From: Niveibacterium umoris
GTDB lineage: Bacteria; Pseudomonadota; Gammaproteobacteria; Burkholderiales; Rhodocyclaceae
DNA length: 64,000 bases
Direction: 5' to 3'
Assembly (NCBI RefSeq): GCF_014197015.1
Contig: NZ_JACIET010000003.1
Span: 1-64,000 of the forward strand
In this document: positions 8,342 through 17,467 of the stretch, one piece after another
Numbering within the stretch: the first letter of the stretch is position 1
Layout: every line of letters starts with the position of its first letter
The notes under the pieces: generated by a model
Databases searched by the model: none
What the model saw: only the letters and a program-made list of their open reading frames with translations
Told to the model about the DNA's origin: nothing
Position numbers and translations under genes: made by a program

Positions 8342-10150
8342 ATGCAATTTGGAAAACCTGTCTTGCTCACAGCGCTGATCGGGGCAATCGTTTCGGGGGC
8401 TGCCGCCGCGAGCAGCAACCTGCCTGAAGCCGTTGAGCAAGCCATCATGCACAACCCCGAGGTGATGGCACGCTATCACGCGCTGCGCGCCGCAGAAAAC
8501 GAGCAAGGGGCGGCAAAGGGCAACTGGTTGCCGCGACTTGACGCGCAAGCCTTTGCCGGCCAGGAAAAACGCAGCTATCCGAGCCAGAAGACCGACTGGT
8601 ACGACCACCCTGGCGCCAGCCTGGAACTGCGGCAACTGCTGTTCGACGGCTTCGCCACCTCAAGCGACGTCAAACGACTCGGCTATACCAAGCTGGCCCG
8701 CTACTACGACCTGCTCGGCACCTCGGACGACATCGCCCTGGCCGCCGCTCAAGCTTACGCCGACATGGTCCGCTATCGCCGCCTCGAAGAACTCGCGCGT
8801 GATAACTGGGCGACACACCGCGAAGTCTTCAGCCAGATCGAGGATCGGGTGAAGGCTGGCGTCGGGCGCCGTGTAGACCTGGAACAGGCCGCAGGCCGCC
8901 TCGCACTCGCCCAGTCAAACTGGCTGACCGAGACATCGAACCTGCATGACGTCACCGAGCGCTATCGCCGCATCGTTGGCCAGATGCCCGCCAACACGCT
9001 GGCCGCGCTGCCGGATGTCGCTGCGGCGCTGCCGAAGAGCGTCAATCCGGTCGCAGAGGCCGTCAGTGCCAACCCGGCCTTCCGTGCAAGCGTGGCGTCG
9101 GTGCGGGCGGCACGGGCGGAAACCGACCTGCGCCGCGCCAGCTACATGCCGAGCGTGGAACTGCGCGTCGGCCAGAACTGGGACCGTAACCTTGACGGCG
9201 CGCCGGGCAATTACAGCTCGACGCAGGCGCAAGTGGTGCTCAACTACAACCTGTTTCGCGGCGGCTCCGATCAGGCTCGTGTGAAGCAATCGGCGGAGCT
9301 TTACTACGCAGCGGTCGATATCCGCGACAAGACCTGCCGCGACGTGGCGCAGCAAACCGGCATCGCGCTCAACGATGTGCGAGCGCTGCGCGAGCAGATC
9401 ACCTATCTGGAACAGCACGCGTTGTCGACGCAGAAAGCGCGAGACGCCTATCGCCAGCAGTTCGACATCGGTCAGCGCACCCTGCTCGATTTGCTCGACA
9501 CCGAAAACGAGCTGTTCGAAGCACGGCGTTCGCTGGTGCGCACGCAAACCGACGCGCTGGTTGCCGAATACCGGCTGCTCGCGCAGGCGCACCGCATCCT
9601 TCCGGCCCTGAACCTCGCGCCGATGGCCAAGCAGGCGCCCGACGAAGACCGCCGTGACGGAGAAGCGGAAGACGCCGCCATGACCTGCGCGGCACACGTG
9701 GTGGTCGCCCGCCCGCTGGATCTGACCGCTGCCATGGCCAACCGGCCGCCCCGCACACCAAGCCCCGCACCTGCTGACGCGAAGCCGGCGGCACCGAATG
9801 ACGCCGAGATCGAACTGCCGGTGCGCGCATGGGCAAAAGCATGGGCCAGCAAGGACGTCGCGGCTTACTCTGCGTTCTACTCCAGCGCGTTCACGCCGGA
9901 AAACGGCCGCTCGATCGAGCACTGGAAGTCGTTCCGCAACAAGTACGTCGCCAAGAACGGCCCGATCTCGCTCGATATCGGCCAGATTTCGGTACGCCGG
10001 GTAGACAAGGACACGGCTGAAGCGACCTTTCCGCAGGACTACCGCTCGGACGACTACAAGGACAAGGTGCTGAAGACGCTGGTGTTCAAGCGCGAGGGCA
10101 ATGCCTGGAAGATCGTGCGCGAATACGCCAATCCGCCGACGCATTACTGA
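8342..10150 (+). CDS. lapE: TolC/LapE-family outer membrane channel with C-terminal NTF2-like domain
   Basis: The 602-residue protein starts at an ATG preceded by AAGGAC. It has a signal peptide (about 1-24) and a TolC-type channel region at about 28-430, with typical phrases such as LPEAVEQAIMHNPEV, LLFDGFATSSDV, GVGRRVDLEQAAGRL and DIGQRTLLDLLDTENEL. A Pro/Ala-rich linker (about 450-485) leads to an NTF2/SnoaL-like domain at about 490-602 (VRAWAKAWASKDVAAYSAFY through GNAWKIVREYANPP). TolC homologues usually end after the channel, so the extra periplasmic domain is unusual. Its place beside lapDG suggests it forms the outer-membrane part of the adhesin exporter. It may also serve the second type I system at 24.6-27.6 kb, which lacks its own channel gene (inference). 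Confidence 0.88.
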   Translation: MQFGKPVLLTALIGAIVSGAAAASSNLPEAVEQAIMHNPEVMARYHALRAAENEQGAAKGNWLPRLDAQAFAGQEKRSYPSQKTDWYDHPGASLELRQLLFDGFATSSDVKRLGYTKLARYYDLLGTSDDIALAAAQAYADMVRYRRLEELARDNWATHREVFSQIEDRVKAGVGRRVDLEQAAGRLALAQSNWLTETSNLHDVTERYRRIVGQMPANTLAALPDVAAALPKSVNPVAEAVSANPAFRASVASVRAARAETDLRRASYMPSVELRVGQNWDRNLDGAPGNYSSTQAQVVLNYNLFRGGSDQARVKQSAELYYAAVDIRDKTCRDVAQQTGIALNDVRALREQITYLEQHALSTQKARDAYRQQFDIGQRTLLDLLDTENELFEARRSLVRTQTDALVAEYRLLAQAHRILPALNLAPMAKQAPDEDRRDGEAEDAAMTCAAHVVVARPLDLTAAMANRPPRTPSPAPADAKPAAPNDAEIELPVRAWAKAWASKDVAAYSAFYSSAFTPENGRSIEHWKSFRNKYVAKNGPISLDIGQISVRRVDKDTAEATFPQDYRSDDYKDKVLKTLVFKREGNAWKIVREYANPPTHY

Positions 10151-10172
10151 GCACCCGCGCGCTGAAATGCAA

Positions 10173-10197
10173 ACGCCCCGCATCCGCGGGGCGTTTT
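10173..10197. terminator. Bidirectional rho-independent terminator
   Basis: The stem ACGCCCCGC / GCGGGGCGT with loop ATCC is followed by TTT and preceded by AAA. It lies between the convergent lapE-like and Rieske genes. Confidence 0.85.
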
Positions 10198-10217
10198 CGT
10201 TAGCGGGCAAGCGTTCG

Positions 10218-11312
10218 TCAGCCCAGATGCGGCGCCATCACGCGGCGATAGAACTCGTGAAAGTGCTGCATGCCGTCTTCCATCGGCGTCTGGTACGGCC
10301 CGACTTCGTTGCGCCCCTCCGCCATCAGCGCGCGGCGCCCACGATCCATGCGCTCGCCGATCTCGTCGTCCTCGATGCAGGTCTCCATGTAGGCGGCCTG
10401 CTCGGCCTTGATGAAGTCCGGTTCGAAGGCAGCGATTTCTTCCGGGTAGTAGAACTCGACGATGTTGGTGGTGCGGTTGACATCGCGCGGCACCAGCGTG
10501 CTGACCACCAGCACATGCGGATACCACTCGACCATGATGTTCGGGTAGTAGGTCAGCCAGATCGCACCGTGCTTGGGCAGCTCGCCGCCGTAGTAGTCGA
10601 GCACCGCCTTGTGCCACTTCGCGTAGCTGGGCGAGCCTGCCTTCGCCAGCGAAGTAATACCGACGCGCTGCACCGAGTACCAGTCGCCGAACTGCCAGGT
10701 CAGATCATCACAGGTAACGAAGTTGCCAAGCCCGGGGTGGAACGGCGCAACGTGGTAGTCCTCCAGATACACCTCGATGAAGGTCTTCCAGTTGTAGTTG
10801 CACTCATGGACCTCGACGTGGTCGAGCACATAACCGGTGAAGTCCAGCTCGCCCGCGACCTGCATGCCGGCAAGATCCTGGTTTGCCGAGCGCGGCCCTT
10901 TGAAGAGCAGCCCTTGCCATGACTCAAGGCGCTGCTTGTTCAAATGCAGACAAGGGTTCTGCGGGAACTGGGGCGCGCCGATCAACGCGCCTTCCTTGTC
11001 GTACGTCCAGCGGTGAATCGGGCAGACAACGTTCTCGGCCTTGCCGGCCCCCTGCAGCATGATCGCCTGGCGATGGCGGCAGATGTTGGACATCAGCCAC
11101 ACATCATCCCGGTTGCGGATCAGCATTTTCGAGTGATCCATCCACTCGATCGAGCGATAATCCGATTCTTCCGGGACCATGAGCTCATGGCCCACGTAAC
11201 CAGGTCCGGCATCGAAGATCAGGCGTTTCTCCAGTTCGAAGACCTTTTCATCGAAATACCATGACACGGGCAGTTGCGAGACTGCCGGCGCCAGCTGTTC
11301 ACGCTGAGACAT
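10218..11312 (-). CDS. Rieske-type aromatic ring-hydroxylating oxygenase alpha subunit
   Basis: The 364-residue protein starts at the ATG preceded by GGAGGTAAGG; the frame extends to 11366 without support. The Rieske [2Fe-2S] ligands appear as CRH...CPIH (CRHRQA, then VVCPIHRW). The mononuclear-iron site appears as EDYHVAPFHPG with two histidines about five residues apart. Family members hydroxylate aromatic or quaternary-ammonium substrates using electrons from a separate reductase. No reductase or beta subunit lies next to it, so it stands as an orphan and the substrate cannot be read from context. It is monocistronic, with a terminator at its 3' end. Confidence 0.85.
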   Translation of the reverse strand: MSQREQLAPAVSQLPVSWYFDEKVFELEKRLIFDAGPGYVGHELMVPEESDYRSIEWMDHSKMLIRNRDDVWLMSNICRHRQAIMLQGAGKAENVVCPIHRWTYDKEGALIGAPQFPQNPCLHLNKQRLESWQGLLFKGPRSANQDLAGMQVAGELDFTGYVLDHVEVHECNYNWKTFIEVYLEDYHVAPFHPGLGNFVTCDDLTWQFGDWYSVQRVGITSLAKAGSPSYAKWHKAVLDYYGGELPKHGAIWLTYYPNIMVEWYPHVLVVSTLVPRDVNRTTNIVEFYYPEEIAAFEPDFIKAEQAAYMETCIEDDEIGERMDRGRRALMAEGRNEVGPYQTPMEDGMQHFHEFYRRVMAPHLG

Positions 11313-11464
11313 ATGGGGAACCTTACCTCCACCGCCGGCCACGGCCGGCTCGCGAAAAAGCGACAAAGTATAATTAAACCAATGACCTACGAAAAGTCTT
11401 TCAGCTCGGGCATGATACCCCTCCCGCCCGGGAACTCCACGCCTTCACGGCTCACGTAATCTCG

Positions 11465-11710
11465 ATGGCCAAATCCAGCGACAAACCCAAGTCTTTCGAG
11501 GCGGCAATGTCCGAACTCGAAGCAATCGTATCCGCCATGGAATCGCCCGATCTGCCGCTCGAGCAAGCGCTGGCGCACTACGAACGCGGAACGAAACTGC
11601 TGCGCTTTTGCGAAGGCACGCTCAAGGATGCCGAATCGCGAATCCGCATCCTTGAGGGCGATCGGCTGGAAACCTTCAGCGGCGACGCAGACGAAGAAGC
11701 CGCGCAATGA
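11465..11710 (+). CDS. xseB: Exodeoxyribonuclease VII small subunit
   Basis: The 81-residue protein matches the XseB family in length and sequence (FEAAMSELEAIVSAMES, LPLEQALAHYERG, CEGTLKDAE). It forms the multimeric small-subunit part of the XseA/XseB single-strand exonuclease. Its stop overlaps the start of ispA in an ATGA, making an xseB-ispA-dxs operon, an order common in proteobacteria. A TATAAT at 11369-11374 upstream may be the operon's -10 box. Confidence 0.95.
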   Translation: MAKSSDKPKSFEAAMSELEAIVSAMESPDLPLEQALAHYERGTKLLRFCEGTLKDAESRIRILEGDRLETFSGDADEEAAQ

Positions 11711-12600
11711 CAGACAGCCAGTTCAGCACCTGGATGCGTGAGCGCCAGAGCGCAACCGAAGCCGCCCTCGATCGCATCCTCCCGGGCTCGCATATCGCAC
11801 CGCAGCGCCTGCATGACGCGATGCGTTACGCAACGCTCGGCGGCGGCAAGCGGGTTCGCCCGCTCCTCGTGTTCGCAGCCGGTGAGCTTGCCAGCGCGGG
11901 CCCCCGCGCGCTGGAACACGCCGCCTGCGCAGTCGAGTTGATCCACGCGTATTCGCTGGTGCATGACGACATGCCGTGCATGGACGACGACGTGCTGCGC
12001 CGCGGCAAGCCGACCGTGCATGTCGAATACGACGACGCCACTGCGCTGCTCGTAGGCGACGCGTTGCAAACGCTGGCCTTCCAGGTCATCGCCGAACCGG
12101 GGCTGATGGCCGACTCCGCCCGCCAGCTCGAAGCAGTGACCCTGCTTGCCCGCGCCTCAGGCTCGCGCGGCATGGCCGGTGGGCAGGCGATCGATCTGGC
12201 ATCGGTCGGCCAGACGATCAGCCGCGAAGCACTCGAAGTCATGCATCTGCACAAGACCGGCGCACTGATTCGCGCGTCGGTGCAACTTGGGGCGCTGTGC
12301 GGTGACGTCCCCCCTGACGCACTTCAGGCGCTCGACCGTTTCGGCAAGGCCATCGGCCTGCTCTTCCAGGTAGTCGATGACATCCTGGATGCCGAAGCGG
12401 ACACCACCACGCTGGGAAAGACAGCGGGCAAGGACGCCGCGAACAACAAGCCGACCTATGTCACCTTGCTCGGCGCGCCCGAAGCAAAAAGGCTGGCCGC
12501 GGAACTACGCGCCGAAGCGCGTTCGCACCTTGCCGCGTTCGGCGATCGCGCCGGGCGTCTGACCCAGCTCACCGACTACATCGTGGACCGTTCATTCTGA
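11707..12600 (+). CDS. ispA: Farnesyl diphosphate synthase
   Basis: The 297-residue polyprenyl synthase has both aspartate-rich motifs: DDMPCMDDD at about 87-96 and DDILD at about 224. GGGKRVRP near residue 45 binds the substrate pyrophosphate. It condenses IPP with DMAPP and then GPP to make farnesyl diphosphate for quinones and undecaprenyl phosphate. It sits between xseB (ATGA overlap) and dxs, which makes the precursor for the same pathway. Confidence 0.95.
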   Translation: MTDSQFSTWMRERQSATEAALDRILPGSHIAPQRLHDAMRYATLGGGKRVRPLLVFAAGELASAGPRALEHAACAVELIHAYSLVHDDMPCMDDDVLRRGKPTVHVEYDDATALLVGDALQTLAFQVIAEPGLMADSARQLEAVTLLARASGSRGMAGGQAIDLASVGQTISREALEVMHLHKTGALIRASVQLGALCGDVPPDALQALDRFGKAIGLLFQVVDDILDAEADTTTLGKTAGKDAANNKPTYVTLLGAPEAKRLAAELRAEARSHLAAFGDRAGRLTQLTDYIVDRSF

Positions 12601-12639
12601 AGAAACGGCCCGACACGCCATTTGGGGACCCTGTTTGAA

Positions 12640-14517
12640 ATGACCTCTTTTCCCTTGCTTGACCGCATCGAAAGCCCGCAAGAGTTGCGCAAGCTCGATC
12701 GCAAGGAGCTGCAGCCGCTGGCCGACGAGTTGCGAGGGTTCTTGATCGATTCGGTCTCGAAGACCGGGGGACACCTCTCGTCCAACCTTGGCACGGTCGA
12801 GCTGACCATCGCGCTGCACTACGTCTTCAACACGCCTGAAGATCGCATCGTCTGGGATGTCGGCCACCAGACCTACGGACACAAGGTCCTCACCGGCCGC
12901 CGCGAAGGCATGGCGACGTTGCGCCATTACGAGGGCATCTCCGGCTTCCCGCGACGCTGCGAGAGCCCCTACGACACCTTTGGCACCGCCCATTCGTCGA
13001 CCTCGATCTCCGCCGCACTGGGCATGGCGATTGCCGCTCAGCGCGCAGGGCAGGCACGCAAGGCTATCGCCGTGATCGGCGACGGCGCGATGAGCGCCGG
13101 CATGGCATTTGAGGCCCTGAACAATGCCGGCGTTGCCGAAAGCGACGTCTTGGTGATCCTCAACGACAACGAGATGTCGATTTCGCCGCCCGTCGGCGCG
13201 CTCAACAAACATCTGTCGCGCCTGCTGTCCGGCCGCATCTTCAACGGCGCCCGCGACATCGGCAAACGCTTCCTCGAGCAACTGCCGCCGCCGGTGTTCG
13301 AGTTCGCCCGACGCACCGAAGAACACGTCAAGGGCATGATGATGCCGGGCACCCTGTTCGAGGAATTCGGCTTCCGTTACTTCGGCCCGATCGACGGCCA
13401 CGACCTCGACGCCCTGGTGCCGATGCTGCAGAACCTGCGCGACCTCAAGGGCCCGCTTTTCCTGCATGTTATAACCCGTAAGGGCCAAGGGTACAAACTC
13501 GCCGAGAACGACCCGATCCTTTACCACGGCGTGGCGAAGTTCGATCACACCGAAGGCATCGCGACCGGCGCGCCGAAGACGGGATCGAAGCAAACCTTCA
13601 CCCAGGTGTTCAGCGACTGGCTGTGCGATATGGCCAACGAAGATCCGCGGTTGATGGCCATCACGCCGGCAATGCGTGAGGGCTCTGGGCTGGTGCGGTT
13701 CGAACAGGAGCACCCCGACCGCTACTTCGATGTCGGCATCGCCGAGCAGCATGCATTAACGTTCGCCGCCGGTCTCGCCTGCGAAGGCGCGAAACCTGTC
13801 GTCGCGATTTATTCCACATTTCTGCAGCGCGCCTACGACCAGCTCATCCACGACATCGCGCTGCAGAACCTCCCGGTGGTGCTGGCGATTGACCGTGGAG
13901 GGCTGGTGGGCGCCGACGGCGCCACGCACCACGGCGCCTACGACCTCTCCTTCCTCACCTGTATCCCGAATATGGTGGTAATGGCCCCGGCCGACGAAGA
14001 TGAGTGCCGCAAGATGCTGACCACCGCATTCAGGCACGACGGCCCCACCGCGGTTCGTTATCCGCGTGGCAGTGGCACTGGCGTAATTCCCGACGCGGCG
14101 CTCACGCCGCTCCCGATCGGCAAAGCCGAAATCCGACGCAATGGCACGCGTGTCGCGCTGCTCGCTTTTGGCACCCTGCTCTCAAGCGCCCTGAAAGTCG
14201 GCGATGCGCTCGATGCAACCGTAGTGAACATGCGTTTCATCAAGCCGCTTGATTTGGAAACACTGCGCGCGGTCGCCGAATCCCATGAACTGATCGTCAC
14301 GCTCGAAGAAAACGCCGTTATCGGCGGCGCAGGCTCCGAAGTGGCGCGCGGGCTTGAGGAACTGGACATTGCCCGTCCGATGCTACGGCTGGGCCTGCCC
14401 GATCGATTCATCGACCATGGCGATCAGGGCCAGTTGATGAAAGAGATCGCACTCACCGCCGATCAGATCGTCGCGCGCATTCGCACCAAGATGGACGCTA
14501 TCGGCCTAATAGTTTAG
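12640..14517 (+). CDS. dxs: 1-Deoxy-D-xylulose-5-phosphate synthase
   Basis: The protein has about 625 residues from the ATG at 12640; a TTG at 12622 is a less likely start. The thiamine diphosphate signature is visible as GDGAMSAG (about 147) through NDNEMS (about 175). The catalytic glutamate lies in GIAEQHA (about 369), and [13 protein letters not shown] near residue 75 is typical of Dxs. It condenses pyruvate and glyceraldehyde-3-phosphate, the first step of the MEP isoprenoid pathway, and is co-transcribed with ispA. Confidence 0.97.
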   Translation: MTSFPLLDRIESPQELRKLDRKELQPLADELRGFLIDSVSKTGGHLSSNLGTVELTIALHYVFNTPEDRIVWDVGHQTYGHKVLTGRREGMATLRHYEGISGFPRRCESPYDTFGTAHSSTSISAALGMAIAAQRAGQARKAIAVIGDGAMSAGMAFEALNNAGVAESDVLVILNDNEMSISPPVGALNKHLSRLLSGRIFNGARDIGKRFLEQLPPPVFEFARRTEEHVKGMMMPGTLFEEFGFRYFGPIDGHDLDALVPMLQNLRDLKGPLFLHVITRKGQGYKLAENDPILYHGVAKFDHTEGIATGAPKTGSKQTFTQVFSDWLCDMANEDPRLMAITPAMREGSGLVRFEQEHPDRYFDVGIAEQHALTFAAGLACEGAKPVVAIYSTFLQRAYDQLIHDIALQNLPVVLAIDRGGLVGADGATHHGAYDLSFLTCIPNMVVMAPADEDECRKMLTTAFRHDGPTAVRYPRGSGTGVIPDAALTPLPIGKAEIRRNGTRVALLAFGTLLSSALKVGDALDATVVNMRFIKPLDLETLRAVAESHELIVTLEENAVIGGAGSEVARGLEELDIARPMLRLGLPDRFIDHGDQGQLMKEIALTADQIVARIRTKMDAIGLIV

Positions 14518-14663
14518 TAACTTAGTCGGGAATGTTAGGATGGCGCCTTGATTACGGGCGCATCCGCCCCCACCTCCCGAAGATCCCGGGGCGCCAGCCC
14601 AAGCTCTCGCAGGACCACGCCTCCTCCCGGCCAATCCGATGCGCGCCCGGCAGGAAAGGACGT

Positions 14664-15485
14664 ATGGAAACGACGAACACCCCCGACGTTGCAGCCACGA
14701 TGGCCGACGTCCAGAGCAGCGAAGATCGACGACGACTCGCCATCAACAAAGTCGGCATCAAGTCGATCCGGCACCCGGTCAAGGTTGCCGACCGCAGCGG
14801 TGGCATTCAGCACACCGTCGCCACGTTCAGCATGTACGTGGGATTGCCGCACAACTTCAAGGGCACCCACATGTCGCGCTTCATCGAGATCCTCAATGGG
14901 CACGATCATGAGATTTCGGTCGAATCCTTTGAACCGATGCTGCGTGAGATGGTTGAGCGCCTGGAGGCAGAGACGGGACACATCGAGATGACCTTCCCCT
15001 TCTTCATCAACAAGGCGGCGCCGGTATCCGGCGTGCAAAGCCTGATGGACTATGAAGTCACCTTTGTCGGAGAGGTGAAGCCGGGAGGTGAATGCGAATT
15101 TACGATGAAGGTGCTGGTGCCGGTAACCAGCCTTTGCCCGTGCTCGAAGAAGATTTCGGATCGCGGCGCGCATAACCAGCGCTCCCACGTCACGGTTACC
15201 GCGTTCGCCAAAGAACGCGTCTGGATCGAGGAAATCGTCCAACTCGTCGAGTCGGAAGCGTCATGCGAACTGTTCGGCCTGCTCAAGCGCCCGGATGAAA
15301 AGTGGGTCACCGAGCGCGCCTACGACAACCCGAAGTTCGTCGAGGACATGGTCCGGGACGTTGCCGGACGCCTTAACGCAGAGCCGCGCATCTACGCCTA
15401 CACCGTGGAATGCGAGAACTTCGAGTCCATCCACAACCACAGCGCCTATGCGTTGATCGAACGCGACAAGCGTACCGCGCACTGA
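14664..15485 (+). CDS. folE2: GTP cyclohydrolase FolE2 (type IB)
   Basis: The 273-residue protein starts at the ATG after AGGAAAGGA; the open frame back to 14532 has no start support. The family's metal-site cysteine lies in [10 protein letters not shown], and [14 protein letters not shown] and [13 protein letters not shown] are typical of FolE2. It converts GTP to dihydroneopterin triphosphate, the first step of folate synthesis. Type IB enzymes tolerate metals other than zinc and are often Zur-regulated; I see no clear Zur box here. Confidence 0.95.
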   Translation: METTNTPDVAATMADVQSSEDRRRLAINKVGIKSIRHPVKVADRSGGIQHTVATFSMYVGLPHNFKGTHMSRFIEILNGHDHEISVESFEPMLREMVERLEAETGHIEMTFPFFINKAAPVSGVQSLMDYEVTFVGEVKPGGECEFTMKVLVPVTSLCPCSKKISDRGAHNQRSHVTVTAFAKERVWIEEIVQLVESEASCELFGLLKRPDEKWVTERAYDNPKFVEDMVRDVAGRLNAEPRIYAYTVECENFESIHNHSAYALIERDKRTAH

Positions 15486-15530
15486 AATGTATCGCCCGCC
15501 GTGTCGGGCGGCGAACGGTGAGCGCATTCA

Positions 15531-15564
15531 GAAGAAGGGACCGCATGCGGTCCCTTCTTCTTTT
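15531..15564 (+). terminator. Rho-independent terminator of folE2
   Basis: The perfect 15-bp arms GAAGAAGGGACCGCA / TGCGGTCCCTTCTTC (15531-15560) are followed by TTTT. The centre forms the loop. It lies 45 bp after the folE2 stop. Confidence 0.9.
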
Positions 15565-15596
15565 GCAACGACGTCCGAGCGGGCAAATTGCTGCTC

Positions 15597-15632
15597 CGAA
15601 AATAACAATGGCCCGCATAGCGGGCCATTGTT
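15597..15632 (-). terminator. Rho-independent terminator of rplM-rpsI
   Basis: The 13-bp arms AACAATGGCCCGC (15604-15616) and GCGGGCCATTGTT (15620-15632) enclose a 3-base loop. On the minus strand the stem is followed by ATTTTC. It lies about 20 bp beyond the rpsI stop. Confidence 0.88.
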
Positions 15633-15651
15633 TGAACAGCGAATACAGCGA

Positions 15652-16050
15652 TCAGCGCTTCGAGAACTGCTTGCGACGACGAGCGCCGTGCAGACCGACC
15701 TTCTTACGCTCGACTTCACGCGCATCGCGCGTCACAAAGCCGGCCTTCTTCAGCACGGGCTTCAGCGTCTCGTCGTAGTCGATCAGCGCGCGGGTGATGC
15801 CATGACGCACCGCGCCAGCCTGGCCCGACTCGCCACCACCATCAACGTTCACGAGGATGTCGAACTTGCCGACGGTCTCGGTCACTTCCAGCGGCTGACG
15901 CACGATCATGCGACCGGTTTCACGCGAGAAGAACACGTCGACCGGCTTGCCGTTCACAACGATGTTGCCGGAGCCCGGCTTGATGAAAACACGTGCCACT
16001 GCAGTCTTGCGGCGGCCCGTGCCGTACTTGTAAGGATTCGCGATCGCCAT
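15652..16050 (-). CDS. rpsI: 30S ribosomal protein S9
   Basis: The 132-residue protein opens with [14 protein letters not shown] and ends with the basic tail [10 protein letters not shown], whose final Lys-Arg reaches the P site in ribosomes. The length is normal for S9. It is preceded by rplM with a 12-bp gap, the conserved L13-S9 operon. Confidence 0.98.
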   Translation of the reverse strand: MAIANPYKYGTGRRKTAVARVFIKPGSGNIVVNGKPVDVFFSRETGRMIVRQPLEVTETVGKFDILVNVDGGGESGQAGAVRHGITRALIDYDETLKPVLKKAGFVTRDAREVERKKVGLHGARRRKQFSKR

Positions 16051-16062
16051 TGCTTCGCTCCG

Positions 16063-16491
16063 TTAGATTTCGAGGGCCTTCGGCTGCTGGGCGGCGTGCG
16101 GATGCGTATCGCCAGCGTAGCACTTGAGCTTCTTGAGCATCGCGTAGCCGAGCGGACCCTTGGGGAGCATGCCCTTGACGGCCTTGGTCAGAACGCGATC
16201 CGGGAAGCGCTGCTGCAGCTTCTGGAAGTTTGTTTCATAGATGCCGCCCGGATAACCCGAGTGACGGTAGTACTTCTTGTCGAGAGCCTTGTCACCCGTA
16301 ACGCGAAGCTTTTCGACGTTCACGACGACAATGAAGTCACCGGTGTCGACGTGCGGGGTGTAAATGGCTTTGTGCTTGCCGCGGAGGCGACGCGCGATTT
16401 CCGAGGCAAGACGGCCCAGAACCTTGTCGGTCGCGTCCACCACGTACCAATCACGCGTAACTTCGTGCGGCTTGGCAGAAAACGTCCTCAT
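16063..16491 (-). CDS. rplM: 50S ribosomal protein L13
   Basis: The 142-residue protein has the L13 signature ([48 protein letters not shown]). It is the first gene of the rplM-rpsI operon. The leader lies in the 480-bp gap to its right. L13 autoregulation is known in E. coli, but I cannot identify an equivalent site here. Confidence 0.98.
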   Translation of the reverse strand: MRTFSAKPHEVTRDWYVVDATDKVLGRLASEIARRLRGKHKAIYTPHVDTGDFIVVVNVEKLRVTGDKALDKKYYRHSGYPGGIYETNFQKLQQRFPDRVLTKAVKGMLPKGPLGYAMLKKLKCYAGDTHPHAAQQPKALEI

Positions 16492-16597
16492 GAGAATGTC
16501 CCTTGATTTCTTCTAGGACCCGTCAAGGCCCAAATGCGGAAAGCCGGCAATTCTACGCGCCAACTTCCCATAAAGTCAAACACTGATCGGAAACTGC

Positions 16598-16711
16598 AAA
16601 AAAAAACGCAGCCCGAAGAGCTGCGCCAAGTCCACACCAAAGGAGGAGGGTGGAGGAGACAAACCCGGGATTGGTTCGGCTCACGCGTTCGGAGCCAAAT
16701 CAATCACTACG
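16598..16711 (-). ncRNA. Candidate small RNA with anti-Shine-Dalgarno motifs
   Basis: Read on the minus strand, CATAAT (16723-16718) could be a -10 box. A stem-loop follows, with arms GGCTC/GAGCC (16678-16696) extended by GATTG/CAATC (16669-16705). Then comes a pyrimidine-rich stretch with two CUCCUCC elements (16659-16641), and finally a terminator (arms CGCAGC/GCTGCG, 16607-16625, then nine T). The terminator has no protein gene upstream to serve. The layout of stem-loop, exposed anti-SD and terminator resembles the betaproteobacterial toxic small RNA family as I remember it. The -35 is poor and no homology search was possible. Confidence 0.45.
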
Positions 16712-16840
16712 GAACGGATTATGCGTGACGTAACTTGTGCAACGCAAGAGTTGCGAGCCACTTCGCGAACGAGGCTCTTTATGTTCGAATAAACCCTGCT
16801 TATGGCGCTTTAAAGACTTGGATTTATTGATATTTTTCTA

Positions 16841-16859
16841 ATGACTGAATGGTCATTCA
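16841..16859. promoter_or_regulatory. Inverted repeat upstream of osmC-like gene, possible operator
   Basis: Two nested symmetries share this site: ATGAC-N6-GTCAT (16841-16856) and TGAATG-N2-CATTCA (16846-16859). It lies about 115 bp upstream of the OsmC-family start in AT-rich sequence. Such palindromes are typical of TetR- or MarR-type operators; the regulator is unknown. Confidence 0.35.
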
Positions 16860-16973
16860 AATTTCAAGTACAGCGGTTTCACAACAACCTGTGCTGCGCC
16901 GCAGCAATTCGCTCGGCAGGCTAGAATGAAGAACTTGCCCAAACTCCCGGATCAACAACTATAAGGACGAGCT

Positions 16974-17390
16974 ATGGAATGCAGTGTGAAGTGGGTGGAT
17001 GGCGCCACCTTCCTGGCCAGCACAGGCAGTGGGCACCTGCTCACGATGGAAGGCGCGGCCGATGCGGGGGGCCTGAACCGTGCCCCGCGTCCAATGGAGC
17101 TACTCTTGGCCGGTGCAGGCGGATGTTCGGCGTTCGACGTCGTCACGATCCTGAAACGAGGACGCCACGCGGTGACCGGATGCGAAGCGCAACTGACGGC
17201 GGAGCGCGCTGAAACCGATCCGAAGGTGTTCACCCGGATTCACTATCACTTCGTGGTTCGTGGCAAGGCCCTGAAGCATGAAGCAGTCGAGCGCGCGGTC
17301 AGCTTGTCTGCCGAAAAGTATTGCTCGGCCTCGATCATGCTCGGCAAGACGGCCGAAGTGACACATGACTTTGTGGTCATTGACGAGTAA
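16974..17390 (+). CDS. OsmC family protein (YhfA-like)
   Basis: The 138-residue protein starts at an ATG preceded by AAGGACGA. It has the two reactive cysteines of the OsmC/Ohr fold in GGCSAFDVV and KYCSASIML. Family members reduce organic or fatty-acid hydroperoxides, but this branch (YhfA-like) is poorly characterised. It is monocistronic, with a strong terminator downstream. Confidence 0.88.
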   Translation: MECSVKWVDGATFLASTGSGHLLTMEGAADAGGLNRAPRPMELLLAGAGGCSAFDVVTILKRGRHAVTGCEAQLTAERAETDPKVFTRIHYHFVVRGKALKHEAVERAVSLSAEKYCSASIMLGKTAEVTHDFVVIDE

Positions 17391-17402
17391 GGCTTCATGA
17401 CC

Positions 17403-17442
17403 CCCAACAAAAAGGCGGCCAGTCGGCCGCCTTTTTGTTGGG
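17403..17442. terminator. Bidirectional rho-independent terminator
   Basis: The perfect 18-bp stem CCCAACAAAAAGGCGGCC / GGCCGCCTTTTTGTTGGG with loop AGTC lies between the convergent osmC-like and coq7 genes. The A- and T-runs in the arms suit both directions. Confidence 0.92.
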
Positions 17443-17467
17443 CTGATCCAAAAACGACGACGCCGCG

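Larger units (their letters stand above)
16492..16973. other. 482-bp intergenic region upstream of rplM and osmC-like gene
   Basis: This gap between divergent genes has no convincing protein gene. Next to rplM lies about 100 bp of leader/promoter sequence. A minus-strand intrinsic terminator at 16598-16625 and a candidate small RNA upstream of it occupy 16598-16711. The AT-rich part (16790-16860) ends in an inverted repeat and probably holds the promoter of the OsmC-family gene. Confidence 0.7.

Noticed and set aside
11382-11459. 25-codon frame just after a TATAAT, upstream of xseB.
   Set aside because: Possible leaderless peptide, but no ribosome site, no family resemblance and too short to support.
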